NCBI GenBank assembly: GCA_024516155.1
Contig: JAJJXM010000009.1
Location: forward strand, 930,001 to 994,000
From: Pyronema omphalodes
Taxonomy: Eukaryota; Ascomycota; Pezizomycetes; Pezizales; Pyronemataceae
Direction of reading: 5' to 3'
DNA length: 64,000 nucleotides
Positions 12,519 to 26,000 of this stretch are shown piece after piece. Below the pieces are notes generated by a model. The model did no database searches. It saw nothing but the letters and a program-made list of their open reading frames with translations, and was not told the origin of the DNA. How positions within the stretch are numbered: position 1 is the stretch's first letter; every line of letters starts with the position of its first letter. A program made the position numbers and the translations under genes.

Positions 12519-14298
12519 TTAAGATGTCTATCTCCTTATCTCTGTCAGTATCTCACCGATCATACCCATACCCATAGTCAGTATCATATCTATCATATTT
12601 ATCATATATATTGTCAATATGAATCCAAGGAAGATTCAGGGAAACTTCTTTAGGCTTCTTTAGGCTTCTTAGATTTCTCGGATTCCTTAGATTTCTCACA
12701 TTCATTGGATTTCTTACATAGATACTTAGATACTTAGATACATAGATAAAATATGGTGATCATAGGTCTTATTTAGTCTTGCTTGGTACTGCTTGGTACT
12801 GCGTAGTATTGCTTGGTCTTGCTTGGTCTTTATACATAGTCTGCTCACCAACCATTGCATCAGTGCAGCATATTCCGTCCTCCATTCTCCCCTTAATCTC
12901 CCCCCCCCCCTCTACGAATCTCCAATATCATACAGTACCTTTAAACAACAGTGACACCACTAAGAACTCCTATAGTGGATCGATTTGTAGCGAATTTTGA
13001 GAATCCAGAATCGTATGGTATCGTATAGAATAGCATCATATCGTATGGTACGGGATGCTGAAAATATCATCGTAGAAACCTCAGAGCTCAGAGCTTAGAG
13101 TCAGAGAGTCATGACAGATGTAGTCTTTTTTTATTCCACTGATTGACCGTTTCACTGTTTCACTGCTTCGCTACGTATTTGTTTCAAGGGTGCCGGGGTA
13201 CTAGGGTGCGAAGAGGAGCGTTGGAATATGGGGTAGCTGGCAATTGTCATAGCTTCTGAAATTACGGAATTTTTTTCTTTTAAGCGGATAGAGAGGGAAG
13301 AAAGAAAGAAATAAAGAAAGAAAGTGTATATATCGATTCACCAACGACGGATTGATAGTTGATTGATTTTTTTGTATCAAATTGGATTGAATTGAATTGA
13401 ATTGAATTGAAAGTTACGGACTATGGTAGGTACAGGACTATGGCGGACATACAATCGGGTATTCAAGAAGACCGAGGATCGAGGATCGAAAATCGAGGAT
13501 CTACTTCGTCTAAAAATTGCCTTGCCTTGTCTAGACATGATGTATGTATGTGGTGTGTAACATCATACTGATATCCGACAGGGATCTATGGTTTACGAAA
13601 CCTTTTACCTTTTACCTTTTATGCTAGTATACCTTTGTCTTTTGTCTTTACTCTCTGCTCTTTGTCTTTACTCTTTGTTTTTGTCTTTATCTTTGTCTTT
13701 TCGAGCTTTCTCCCGCCTATGCAGCTTTTCGTTTCTTCTCCGTATACCACGTTAACGTCTTCATTACACGCGCTGTATCCTACAGTACCATATATCCATG
13801 TATATCCTACACCCCAAGCTCCAAGCTCCAAGCTCATCGCCTCATAACCTCGCCTCATAGCATCACATCACATCATATCGCAGTCTCGCAGCCTCGTAGT
13901 CCTAGCCTCGCAGCGGCATCAGCTCCGCTCCGATATCAGTATCAGTATGTATCAGCACCGATATCCAAAGTCGGTGAAAGAGCATACGACCACAGCGGGG
14001 GTTTTCTATCCGCGCTAAGAATAACGACCCATAGTGGAAAGCGTGGGTTTCATGCGGTTGTGATTTGGGGATTGGAGGTTGGAGGTTGGTTGATGATTTA
14101 TCGGGATTCGGGATTCGGGGTGTAGCTAGATGCTTAGATGCTTAGATGCCTGGGTGCTTAGGTGCCTACGACTGTGTCTAGGTGCCTACGACTGTGCCTA
14201 CACCCCAAAATATTCTCTCTGAGTCTCGTCCGGGCCTAGATATCTGTGTAGGAAAATATATTTCCATATCGAATCTATATCGAATCCATATCGAATCC

Positions 14299-14352
<54 letters not shown>

Positions 14353-15285
14353 CCATAGCCCAAACCATCATTTCATCATCCCATCATCCCATCATCTACC
14401 ACTCTAACCCAATAAGTAAATAAGTCAATAAGTCATCAACCCTACCCTTCCTTCCTTCCTTCCCTCCTTTCATTTACACCTTACACCTTATGCTATTTTA
14501 GCCCCATAATCGGCATCAACCACCACCAACCATCGTTTCGCTAATTTTAACCACGTGCCATGTGTATGTATGTATTCAAATTTCAGGGCATCCATGGCCA
14601 GGTCCAATTTTTTTTCTTTCGCCTATGTACCTCCCCTACTCTGCTGCCTACTAGCTACCAGTAATCTTTTCATGAATTCAGGAATTTGGGACGCTGAGAA
14701 GAAGTCGTATTTTGTATTTACATAGCACCCACCATGGCACCATGGCACCTGGCCCATAGTCCATAGCCCGTAGCCTTTAGCCCGTAGCCCGTAGTGGTAT
14801 AGCCCGTAACCCGTAGTGGTATAGCCCGTAGCCCGTCAATCAGCAGTCAGCAGTCAATAATCAATAGCATACTCAATACTGTAGACCATGTGATTTCACT
14901 TCACATGACTTTTCCAAAGTTGAAAGAAGTTAGGATGATATAAGGTAAGGGAGGTTAGCTTGTGAGGTAGGTGGCTTGTGACCTGGGTTATGATGTTTTA
15001 TGTTATGTTATGGTATGGTATCGATGGTATCGATGGTATCGATGGCTATTGAATATATGGTGCTTTGATGTCCATAGCTAGATAGACTGATATAGATGGA
15101 CTGATTAGGTAGATAGATAGATAGGTAGATAGAGCTATCGTAAGCCCCCTCCTCCACACATCTACCCAGGTGAAAAAATCATATTACCGTGCGCTTGAGT
15201 TTGGCGGATGGGAGTGGAGTGGCAGTAACTGACGAAGTGACAGTGATAGTGACAGTGACAAGGTAAGCGGAGTTCAGAAGTGGTA

Positions 15286-15352
15286 CGGTAAGATGGTACG
15301 GTAAGATGGTACGGTAAGATAGTACGGTAAGATGGTACGGTAAGATGGTATA
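15286..15352. repeat. 13-bp tandem repeat (GATGGTACGGTAA)
   Basis: Five near-identical 13-bp units GATGGTACGGTAA follow one another, one with a G-to-A change. No gene is associated with them. Confidence 0.85.
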
Positions 15353-15827
15353 GCATGGTGGTATGGTAAGGGATGGTATGCATGCAAGCAAGCAAGCACA
15401 CATCCATGAACCGTGACCGTGACCGTTTCCCCGCCTGCAGTATGACGTATGACGTATTTTTTCGTTTCATTTTCTTTGTTTTCGTTTTTTTTTTGTGCCG
15501 GCGTGTTGCGGGTATACCATAAATCTTAAACTATACATCATACATCATACATCATACATCATACTATAATCTCTGTAAGGGGGTTTTTTTTGCTTTGCGC
15601 TTGAGTATACGCTATAATACAAAATATCTTGCTGCTTTGCTACTCTGCTACTCTGCTGCTGAGCGCTGATCGCTGATCGCTGGTCAACGGTATGTGGTGT
15701 ATACTTACCCTAAAGTCCGTGCATACCCAAACTCCCATTCTCTCAGCTTCTCAGGTTCTCAGCTTCTCGGAGTCATCAATACACCAGGATAGGATATATC
15801 CCAACACTGTAAGCAACAAGGCGAAAC

Positions 15828-17312
15828 TACGGCAATGCATTTGTACATGGAGGGCCAAAAGAATTTTGCCACAAAACCAACACTCCATGCACGTCGCATG
15901 CACAACATCCAACAAGTGCACTTTCCACTACCCATGACCTACAAGCCACAAACACCGCTGACTAAACGACAGGCTGTGGCGCTCCATAAAATCGGAAGCG
16001 CGCAGCAAGTACATTTGTTATCTAAATGGCACAGAATATTGTTAAGCGCAAATAAAACAATGGTCATATCGATGATATCGATATTTTCAAGCGCACATAA
16101 CACAGTAGTTAGAAAAAATGAATAGAAAGGCAGTAATGCTACAGAAAGTTTTGTATAACAGCGCGTATAAAAGTAAATAATGATCAGTAAAATGTAGAGA
16201 TTCTCTTGGGTTCGGGGCTAAGGGTAAGATACTAGAGAATTAGAGGTATTACTGTTTTTACCACTGGCAGAGAAGAAATCAAGACCGTACTGTTGTGAAT
16301 GTGACTTAAAACAAACAATAAAGTCACCATCAGTATGGTTCTTGCTTTCATTTTTTCTTTATTTTGTCTTTTCTCTACAGATTCTTGCTTATTATGTCCG
16401 TGAAGATCTCTTTAGATCCTTTAATAGGTAAATCTTGATATGTATGTCACGAAACTTACAAAAACACATCACACATATAGAATTAGCATTACTCTCGCGT
16501 CCAAAAGAATCCCACAAAGCATTCTGGATAAAAAAAACCCCTAAATGTAAAACCTAAAAAAAAGCTTATGATGCCACGGAGAAAAACATGATCTCACCGT
16601 CAACCAAATTAAAACGCCTCGCATTTCCCTTCCTTCGATCGCCACTAAATCATTCCACTATGTAGATACAGTGAAGAAAGAAAGCATGAAATATATTATA
16701 TACATGGAGCAGCCGCTGTTCAAGGCAATCAACCGTGACATCATTCTGTTGCTAAAAGAAAAGTCTGTTATTTCTATGAAGTTTCAACAAGTGCTGCGGT
16801 GTTTCTGTGGGGGAAAAACTACGATAGCTCAGAATATCAGCAAGAAAATCCTTTTTCCACTCCATTTATCTACTATTCTTAGGGCTGTAATGTAAAATCT
16901 CATCCTGCATCACTCCATTTGTATTCATTCATCGTACAGACTGCTTTATCTGCGCTCATAGAATATTCTGTTCGACCTAAATCACCACTATCTCAACAGC
17001 CACTGCAGAACCGTCCATCAATTTTTTTAATGACAACTGTGTTATTTGCGCTTGATAGTCTTCATGTCTTTTACTTAACAATTGTTTGATTTACGCTTAA
17101 GAATATTTTGTGTCATTTGGATTACCACTACATGTAATGCGCGTTTCCGTGGTTTAGTCAGCGGTGTGGTATGGTTGGGGCAACGGTGTCTGTGGCTGGT
17201 GGGTGGTAGTGCGCGAAAGTGCACTTGTTGGATGTTGTGCATGCGACATACATCTGGTGTTGGTTCGGTGGCAAAATTCTTTTGGCCCTCCATGTACAAA
17301 TGCATTGCCGTA
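15828..17312. mobile_element. 1.5 kb non-autonomous TIR DNA transposon, copy 1
   Basis: The element begins TACGGCAATGCATTTGTACA and ends with the reverse complement. The inverted repeats stay near-perfect through GGCCAAAAGAATTTTGCCAC and continue imperfectly past 100 bp (CGCATGCACAACATCCAACA on both sides). A direct repeat GAAAC flanks it (15823-15827 and 17313-17317). Copy 2 at 40227 matches over the whole 1.49 kb with only scattered substitutions. A short frame starting inside the left TIR is open for about 96 codons, but it resembles no transposase and the interior is AT-rich. It was probably mobilised in trans; the autonomous partner is not in this window. Confidence 0.92.
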
Positions 17313-17724
17313 GAAACCCGATTTCCTCCTTAAGCCATACCATACCATACCATACCATACCATATTATATCAAGTCCGATAATATAGACAATGTATTACT
17401 GTAGAATAAGCTTATATACTTATGTCCACTCTATCCTTCCAGAATCTTCATACATAATTTCAAATACTATGTAACCTCATCTAAATTCTCTTCCCTTCGT
17501 ATCTCTGTACATATCCTATCCCCAGTTCCGAAATCGCAACATCGCAACATCCCAAACCCCGAACTCCGAACTCCCGAAGTTCAGATGAAACTGCATTTCG
17601 ATTTTAAATTCTGCAGAGCTCCTAATTATATCAAAGAAGGAATTAAAAAAAATTAGCCGCTACTGCTGTGGAGTCACGACACAGACACATATTCCATAAC
17701 ACGATAAAACACAATGTTAGGCCT

Positions 17725-17769
<45 letters not shown>

Positions 17770-18896
17770 AGAAAAAAAAAAATACCAAAAATCCCAATAC
17801 CCCAAATCGGTATGAATTCCAGAATAATCTCCAGCATAAATATATATCCACCATGCTGCATAAAGAAAATGCACAATAGCATACACTATGCCGTAAATCT
17901 CAAAAGTCCAGCGTTTGTATCTACAAACCCGATTGCTTCGTTAATCCTCCCAGGCCGCAGCTCAGCCTTAGGATCCCTGGTTCCACGCTGTAATCTGTCC
18001 TGTCACCTGTGGACCCACTCCAAATTTAGCCCCTTCCATCTTACATACAAATGTAGCACCGGTCTCGCATTTCGCCTGTTCATTCGTCAGTACTCATGTG
18101 GCGATCCTACTGCCGAACTCCCCGGGCTGCCAGGGCACGACGGGTGAACACTACCTCACTGTCTAAGCGCGGTCCGGGTCTCGAACATCCTTCAATTCCC
18201 GCCGGTTTTTACCAACAGCGTTTCGGCAGCCGCTAGCTCGGGTACTTCAACCCGCTCAGGCTGCGCCTCTGAGGCGGAAGAAAATGCACCCTACATCATT
18301 GGAGGACCTTCATCCGCCAGCCGGACAGCACGGTGGTGGCGTTTTTGGAATAATGGATAGAACCCGAAACAATGAAATGCGTAAACGCCGAAAATGCATG
18401 TATTCTGAAAACACCCATGGCCGACCAGAAAGTTACAGACCCAGCAAAGCAGAAGAAAAAAAACTGTAGTTTACATATCGCAAAGCAAATGTGTAGAGAC
18501 AAGAATGATAATGCTTTCCCATATCCATATGCCGCCAGCCCCGACACGGTCATCGCCCAAGGTCCTCGGGGTATGATCCCCCCCCGCTGCGCCCCCAAAC
18601 ACTCCGTTAGAAGTAGGAAATCGCCTCAGAAAATTAAAGCCAGAAGGAAACCATGATAGTAGTTAACAGCATCATACATGAATCCGTCAAGTAATCTGCA
18701 CAATAGTGTACTTTGGTTTGAAAGAAAAACAGAAAAGCAAAAACACCCGAAGTATCCGTAACTTTTTTCCCTTTTGACCCAGCCTGATTCCAGTTCCGTA
18801 AACATAAAGGAGATTAAGAGATTCAAGAGAAATTTTGGAATCCCCGTAACAACGTCGTACTAGTCACTTCCGGCATTTGACACCAAGTCAGACGAC
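17313..18896. other. intergenic stretch without a supported gene
   Basis: This stretch holds (CATAC)n at 17335-17362, a 50-base interrupted poly(A) near 17726-17782, and a more GC-balanced part at 17900-18620 with only short open frames. The right end must include the 3' UTR of the zinc-knuckle gene. I cannot support a coding gene. Confidence 0.5.
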
Positions 18897-20002
18897 TTAG
18901 TTCTGTCCCTCAGGGCAGGCGGCCATGACGTGACCGGGTTGCTTGCACCTAAACTTCACATTAGCAGCTGACATCATGGCAGGTTCCAAGTGTATAGACT
19001 TACTTGTAGCAAACACGGTCCTGCTCGCTAGGGCACTCGCGGGACAAGTGTCCGAGCTGTCCGCAGTTGTAGCACTTCTGTCCCTGGGTGCAGTCACGGG
19101 ACAAGTGTCCTATGAAAAATCAGTCAAAAGTCTTCAGCATTATTCAAGAATGAAACAAACCGTATCCTCCGCAAGAGTAGCAGGTCTGGGCACGTCCACC
19201 TCCGTAGCTGCCGAAGTTTCCTCCCTGGTATCCTCCGCTGACGGCTCCGTTGTTGTTGGGGCACTGACGGGCGATGTGTCCGACCTTTCCGCACTTGTAG
19301 CACTCAGATCCCTGACCCTGTCCGCCGTAAGCTCCCTCACCCTGGGTGGAGGGCTGGCTGCACTCGCGGGAAAGGTGACCTAAAGCTCAGGTTAGGCATA
19401 CAGTGAAATCAAGCACAGGAAAAAAGATTTACTAACCAGTCTGGCCGCAACGGTAGCAGGTCTTCTCCTTAGCAGGACCAGTGCAGTCACGGCTCATGTG
19501 GCCATCCTCTATCGGTTGGTTAGCAGATGCACAAATAATTGAACCTCAATTGGTTGACATACGTCCACAGTTGTAGCTGCAATCAAAGTTAGCACAAAAT
19601 CATGTTGAAGACAATAACGAGGCTTGCAGGAATGTCACATACCAAACAGGGGTTCCACGCTTAGGGCACTCGCGAGCCTACACATGAGGACAGAAGTTAG
19701 CATTGAAAACTGCCGGTCAGTTGTCATCTCTCGAACCTGATGTCCGCCCTCGCCGCCTGCACCGTAAAATCAGCCCCGCCTCACACCGCCAAATTGAAAA
19801 CGCACGACACACCAAGAGGACAATGAAGCATTCACAGCTTGTCCTCTCCGGATAAAAAACGCAAGAGGAATGGAGCACATATGAATGGCTACACAGGCCA
19901 AAGAACTAGGTGCTAGGGTGTTGGTGGATAGAGGAATTGTCTTAACTTACAGTTGTAGCAGGCACGGTGCTGGGGACCAGCGTGGGGAGCAGAGTAGTCC
20001 AT
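18897..20002 (-). CDS. seven-zinc-knuckle CCHC nucleic-acid-binding protein (Gis2/CNBP/Byr3 type)
   Basis: I assembled eight exons from splice sites and phase: 20002-19951, 19756-19737, 19677-19643, 19576-19563, 19508-19437, 19379-19161, 19109-19004 and 18948-18897. They give 570 nt, or 189 residues. The product is almost entirely CX2CX4HX4C zinc knuckles, seven in all (for example CYNCGEGGHQAREC, CYRCGQTGHLSREC, CYKCGKVGHIARQC), with a Gly-rich spacer between knuckles 4 and 5. The knuckle number and spacing match yeast Gis2, fission-yeast Byr3 and animal CNBP. These are cytoplasmic single-stranded RNA/DNA-binding proteins that act in translation and stress granules. Two exons are microexons of 20 and 14 nt. 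Every junction restores a knuckle, which supports the model; the weakest donor is GTTCGA after the 20-nt exon. The start is the only ATG before the first knuckle. Confidence 0.92.
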
Positions 20003-23000
20003 TTTGGTTGTGTAAGAGATGTGTCGTACGGACTGTTTAGAAAGGGTCAAAGACTGTGAAAGTCTTAGAAATCTGGTGGGGAGTTGGCGAAGAATGGTGG
20101 GTGGTTGTGGGGTGAAAAGGTTTGGGAGCAGAAATTGAAGAGGGGGAGTTCGTAGTATAGGTGGAATATGGGTGGAGGTTCAAGCCGACAGACAGTGAAA
20201 ACTTCGACAGCAGTCAGCGTGAATTGACTATGCTAGCCATAAGCGGCCAAGTCCACCTTGGCATCCGCGGCTTAGTAACACCACGGCCAATCAGTGAGTC
20301 CAACCACCACTGCAGCATGGCCAAATTTAGGTCGGGTGGCGGAAGCTTGGTTGGTTTGCTCGAGGATGTGAGCGGCGGCGAGGATTTCTTTGTCTGGACG
20401 AAGCCGAAGACAGCTCTGATCTGGCTAAGGCGTGTTTTGCCGCCTTGGAATTGACACTATGCCTTGAAGGGAACCGGCTGTACACGATTGGGATTTATGC
20501 TCGCCACTTGCGCTGTTGCTTGGCCGGGGGCTCCGCGGGGAAGATTCGCCTCTGGAGAACATAGGGCTCGTGACGACACTCGCGTGCGGCCTCGGGTTGT
20601 CACTTAACGGTATCTCCTAACATACAAATCTGCCATGAAGAATTGTTGAATACTCTATAATTCCGAGCGTACCGACCTTGACCATGCCGCTGCCTGAAGC
20701 AAATGGGCAAACTGATGAATCAGCAAACTTCCAAAGCGTGCTGAGTTTCCCATTTCGTTGAACAGCGTGCGCATGCATATGGCTTGGCTATGACGTAATG
20801 AGTGAGAGGGGTCTACCTGTCCACCCACCATGCACTGGGACTGGTAACTCAGCTGTTGGCACAGAGCTGAATCATAAACCGACCTTTTGTGACAGGACGC
20901 CGTATCTAGCTTTGAGAGCCAGTTATATCTACCATCGAAAGCAAATTCTTCAATGAAAGATAGTGTGTGTATAGTTCAATCGGTTGAACCGGCCCTTTGG
21001 AAAAGGCATACACCAGGCTTTGATCAAAAGTAATGCACGCTTTCGCATTGAAACAACTGTGATACCTCAATTATCACCTCGACCACCATCGTATCCATCC
21101 CATAGCAAAACGAAAAAAAAAAAAGAATAAGTGGTATATTTATTAGGGTAACTTGTTTATCTACATATTTTCATCTGCTCTTAGCTATTTGTTGCTGTGG
21201 AAGTGGTGGAATTGCGGGGTCATCAGGGTGATGATCGCATCACGAAGGTATCCAATACTTTTCTCCATAGCTTCATATTTAATTCCTGGTATGCATACAG
21301 TCTGGTACTGAAATATATACCGAGGCATCTCTGTGATTTTTTTCATGTTTTCCCTAGAACGGCTACATGTAAACATGCAATTCCTGTCGTATGTCAGGCG
21401 CTGAGTCTTTCAAGGGAGTCTTGCGTGCTTCACACGCCCAAGGTGACTTTTCTATCGTCCAATTCTCAATTGCTTTCTTCTTCCTTCGGATCGTTTCACA
21501 TACTATCCCTGTGTTTATTACCACATGTACATATACTGAAACAATCAGCTCCCTAGCCGCTGAACATGGATAACAAATGATACATAGCATAGGGGTGTAT
21601 GCTTGGTCCTAAGTAACTTTAGACTTGACATTTGATCAATCAATAATTTGTGGAGTCTGGGGTATTCGCTACTGTAATGCGAGCCACCGCGGGAGCCCGT
21701 GGCTCATACATGATCGACTACATGTAGTTACCACTTTCCCTTCGCCGTCCTCAGTTTGCGCGATTGAAAAAGATGTCACAAAGAGAGAAAGCTTGGCCCG
21801 CCTTTTGAAAATGCTCTTGCCATAGAATCGGCCCATGAAGGCTAATTACTTCCCGGTAATCTACACGAGAACATCCGGCTACACAGAATACGCTCGTGGC
21901 CGAAGGAATACTGGAAGAACTATCACCCTTGGTTCTCACGCCTTGTCGTACACCTTATCTAATATGCCCAGACGCATCCAGAATATCGTAAACCCCAAAT
22001 GGAGATAGAGAGGACTTAATTTGCACGGGAGTCTACGCATTGGGCTGACGAGGTTGGTCCTGACACAGACTCCAATGAGGTGTCAGATCTTGCATATGTT
22101 GACCTGGCATTCTATGCAGTTACAAGCCCTACAATGAACTTTCTCAATTGATAGATCAATTGAAAATTCTAGTTTACAATCAACATGACATATGTGGGCG
22201 ATAAAACGGCCAATCTAGCCTATGTTCGTAAAGGATGACTTGTCCACGCCTGGAGATGCACAGGAAGGAAGGTCCAGAGCACAAATGTCATCACTGGTGC
22301 TGGCACTATTCAGTGATTGATGCTTATCATGCGAGAAAGGATAAAGACAGGGAAAAAATTATATTACTGAGAAAACAATGTTTGTCTCGGTCTCACGGGG
22401 CCTCTCTCCGGTCTGGGCAATGATGGAATACGCTGATCATATGTATGCGTCTACCCAGGAAACACAATCATGTCGACAATTGGCATCAGATGTTGCGCAA
22501 AGTGCACAAAGTTTCCTAAGCACTTTTTGTACGATATAAGCGAAGGTACCTTCTGTACAAAACAAGACTAAAGCATCGAGGAGGATGCTACGTATTCATG
22601 TGTTCAACCGCATCGTGTATCGTCGATTCGGCCCCAAACTCTTGATCCCAATACGCCTAAAACTTCTCCGTAACTTGTGGATTGTGTGAGATTGACGCTA
22701 CTGCATCAGAATTAATGATTGGGTAACAGTAGGATCCGCAGTGGAATTTGGGTATCGTTGCCGAAAAGGTCATATGCTTCGGAGAGAGCTCAAACTAAGA
22801 AAGCGCGTTAACCGCGCCGCCGGCATCGGCCCCGGAGAGGCTGTCACTCAAATTGAGTTTCAATCCCCACAAACCTTAAATCCGAACCTGATAAACGCCA
22901 AACAACTAACTCCGCAATAAAGCCTCATTCTAACGGGAATCAATTTGTCTGAACTTGGCGGATCCAAATAGTAACTAGATTGTCGTCAATAAGCGACGCC

Positions 23001-26000
23001 AAGTGAGTATAAGGCCTCTGCTCGACTCTTGCGTGTCCCGGATTGTGATGGTACTCTAAAATACACCAAGCCACTGAACACCACGTCCTGGTGAGTCATG
23101 TATTGACCATGACCTTGCCGCTGCCTGCTAGGTGCACTGCAATTGCAGAATCACAGTCCAATTCCCGGTTTTGACCAATGCGCAATGCAATATCATTCAA
23201 GGCCTCGAATTACTATTTTCGTCAGCCAAATTATTAATCCTCGACGATATAGCTGAATACAGCCACAGCACCTCAGACTGTTATGGTTATGGAGGTGGTG
23301 CACTCAAGGCTGATCGGATGAGCTCGTGGAAGCATGCAGTTCACACCATCACTTCTGCACGCGCAGCTCTTTGGAATGCGACACCACCACCACCACCATC
23401 GACATCTGCACCACACGTCTGTCTCTACAAGAGATCTCATGACACTTTTAATCCAACACCAAGGCAATTACACACATTCCAAGGCTGTCAACACGGCAGG
23501 ACAGCCTTTATCGATAGAATTCCGAAGTTCCGCTCACAATCAGAAAAGCGATGGCGCACCACAATCAGCTAGGGACAATAATCAACCGTCATCCAGACAA
23601 ACGGCCGGGGGGAGGGGGGGGGGGGGCTGCATGCACCTATCCGTGTGCTATGATCATGGCCAGTTAACCCGCTAGTATTACGATGAGACAGGACCAAAAT
23701 CCACAGAATGGGTAGCATTGAAAGATGTGACCACGCCAGATCCTGAGATGAGCCATTTCAATTCAATATTACCCCCAACCGCTGAATATTTACATATAGA
23801 CAGAGGACTACATACTATTGAAACACATCTGGCTCCAGTTTCAACCAACTGCATGGGGTAGATCTCCGAGAGATAAACCATTGTTATAGATGTGCCCTTG
23901 CCGCCCGGATATGAGTCTCACTAGTCCGGGGTTATCTCTGACCCGATATTTTTCACTCCGACAAGACCACCAAACCAGATATTTCGTTATTAGGACCAGG
24001 AACTATGTCATCGGCATCATCTTCACCACCATAATGAATATTCATTGTCACATGGCTGTGTTCTCTGAGTGAATACGCAGCACCCTGACAATTCTGGACC
24101 CATGTCCGTTCTATTATCACGACCACAGCTTCTGAGAAACAGAAATCAATCCCCTGGATTAGAGTCTGCACTTTTTACATACGGCACGGCCGGAACCATC
24201 CGCCAGACATGATGCCGTGCTATGATGAAATGGTCTGGTATCTTGGTCCCTTCGAAGAACATCCGTTTACCGACAGAATAAAATGTATATTTATCAATTC
24301 TCAAGCACCTGGAAGAATGCTACATGCTATTGGGGAAGAAGGCCTATCAGCTGAAGATTTTCAGCTAGGATGTCCACGAAATCAGCAAAGGAGTATTCCG
24401 AGAACGAAGTTGTGGAGGTAATTGCCGACATCTACATGACCTCTATGCACTTTACCAGGTCCCATTTATGTCACGAAATTCTGGAACACTGCAGTGACTG
24501 CGATGTGCATATTCCTGCACCAGCGATAATATTTACACGGCTTTTGAATGTTCATGCGGCAGCTGACATATGCCCAGTACTACACAAAGCTGTATTCGAT
24601 AAGCAGTTACTGTAATTCATTCTAGTAACTACCTTCAATTTATTTCCACCTTGACAATCTTGTCGCGTTAAAGTGTCGATGCGGGTTTCCGGAATGCGGA
24701 TATCCTTTGGAACAATCATGGCGTAGACTTCCTCAACGTGGTCTGGTGAAATTGGCTGTTCCAATTGTTTTGTTATGCAAATTGGAATGATCGCGTGCCT
24801 TTTCATTGCTACAAATTGCTCCTGTATACACCCGTCGGTGTTAGACCGCCGTTGTTATCCAGCTGGACGATTAGGGCTGAGAGTCGCCAAGCCCCTGTCC
24901 TCAGCCCAACGACCGGCCGAAGTCCAGGTGGGGCTTCTGGAAGGCATACGTTTTTCAGCCAGTTTGCAAATTTGTACAGCTAGCAAATCATCGTTTACAA
25001 TACGCGAGCAACAGCTTCTGGCAGCCTGATTACCAATGCACTTTAAACCATTTTCAGTTAATTCACAACAAAAGGTCTAAGGCCATCCATATGTCCTTCG
25101 TTCTACAAATGTGCAGAACTTCGGATGGAAATCCGCCTCCGCTTTCTTGACATCACCTTAATTTGGAAAAATGCAGGAGCTTCCGATTGAAAAGTGTAAG
25201 TTCGTCTTTACTTCTGCCTTATGTTACATTGCCAATTGTGTACCTTGGTGCTTGCGTGTTCGGACGATATCGATTCATAGGTAGATAATTCACGAAAAGA
25301 GGTACGTACCGATGAAAAGGTCACATAGCAGGTCCACTGAGCACTCGTAAAATATTGTTCCCGAGACCCTTGACAAAGTAAATCATTGAGACTTTGAAAT
25401 TTCATGGCCGAAGTATGATATGTACAAACCGCCGTACAAGGACAAGCATTGGAGAAGTAGACGTTTTTCAAATGTTCCAGGGAATACAATTGGGACAATT
25501 TACATGCGGTGAAAATGACTGAAACTACTATCCTTGGCACGCAAACGACCGCGCAATGTAGGATTGATCATAGGGCTATGCACTGTGTGGGATGAGCCTT
25601 ATTGATGAATCTTACAGGACTCTAATGGTTCACCAGTAGCTGCAGATAACTTCCTTTGACATTGTTGAATTTACTTCATGATGAAACTAGATCTCATCAA
25701 GGTTTTTCTCATGAGACACTGACGGAATTAGAATATCTGAACTCTCGTGGCTTTCAAACGATGTGGTGTATAGATTTATCCCTATGCTTTTTTTATTCTT
25801 TCCCGAGTTTTGAGAGCATGGCTACAAGGAAATGATGAAACCTAATATTCCTGGTTCAAGTTATCCCCAATAATTCCCACCGACTTACATTCATCTCGAC
25901 GTGCATAGGCGCATAGGTAACGGTAATGTGACATCCCCCTTTAGAGCATAAAACGTAGATCTTTACGTTTTCATCTGAGGCGCAGCAAAGCAGCATCCTC

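Larger units (their letters stand above)
10039..15827. other. gene-free, microsatellite-rich intergenic DNA
   Basis: I see no convincing gene. Visible repeats include (AGC)n at 10177-10200 and 10436-10475, degenerate TCTGCAAAGCC units at 11246-11350, (CTGT)n at 11826-11862, (ATGT)n near 12080-12106, GAAAATGAAA units at 12133-12190, (AAT)n at 12191-12213, the 8-bp array listed separately, (ATACAT)n at 14297-14351, a 13-bp array near 15290-15350 and TACATCA units near 15535-15560. Frames that stay open here encode low-complexity peptides only. Confidence 0.65.

Noticed and set aside
15835..16125. 96-codon frame starting in the transposon TIR, also present at 40240
   Set aside because: It overlaps the terminal inverted repeat and differs in length between copies, with no transposase motif; it is most likely non-coding.
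17668..18147. 159-codon frame beginning with a poly-Lys run
   Set aside because: The Lys run is the translated poly(A) tract; the remainder has no recognisable domain.
20960..21030. tRNA-like D-arm word (TAGTTCAATCGGTTGAAC)
   Set aside because: No matching T arm with a TTCGA-type B box and no acceptor stem could be found.
23678..23881. Minus-strand frame containing VYLSEIYPMQL, reminiscent of MFS sugar transporters
   Set aside because: Only about ten residues resemble the family; the sequence on both sides does not follow the transporter pattern.
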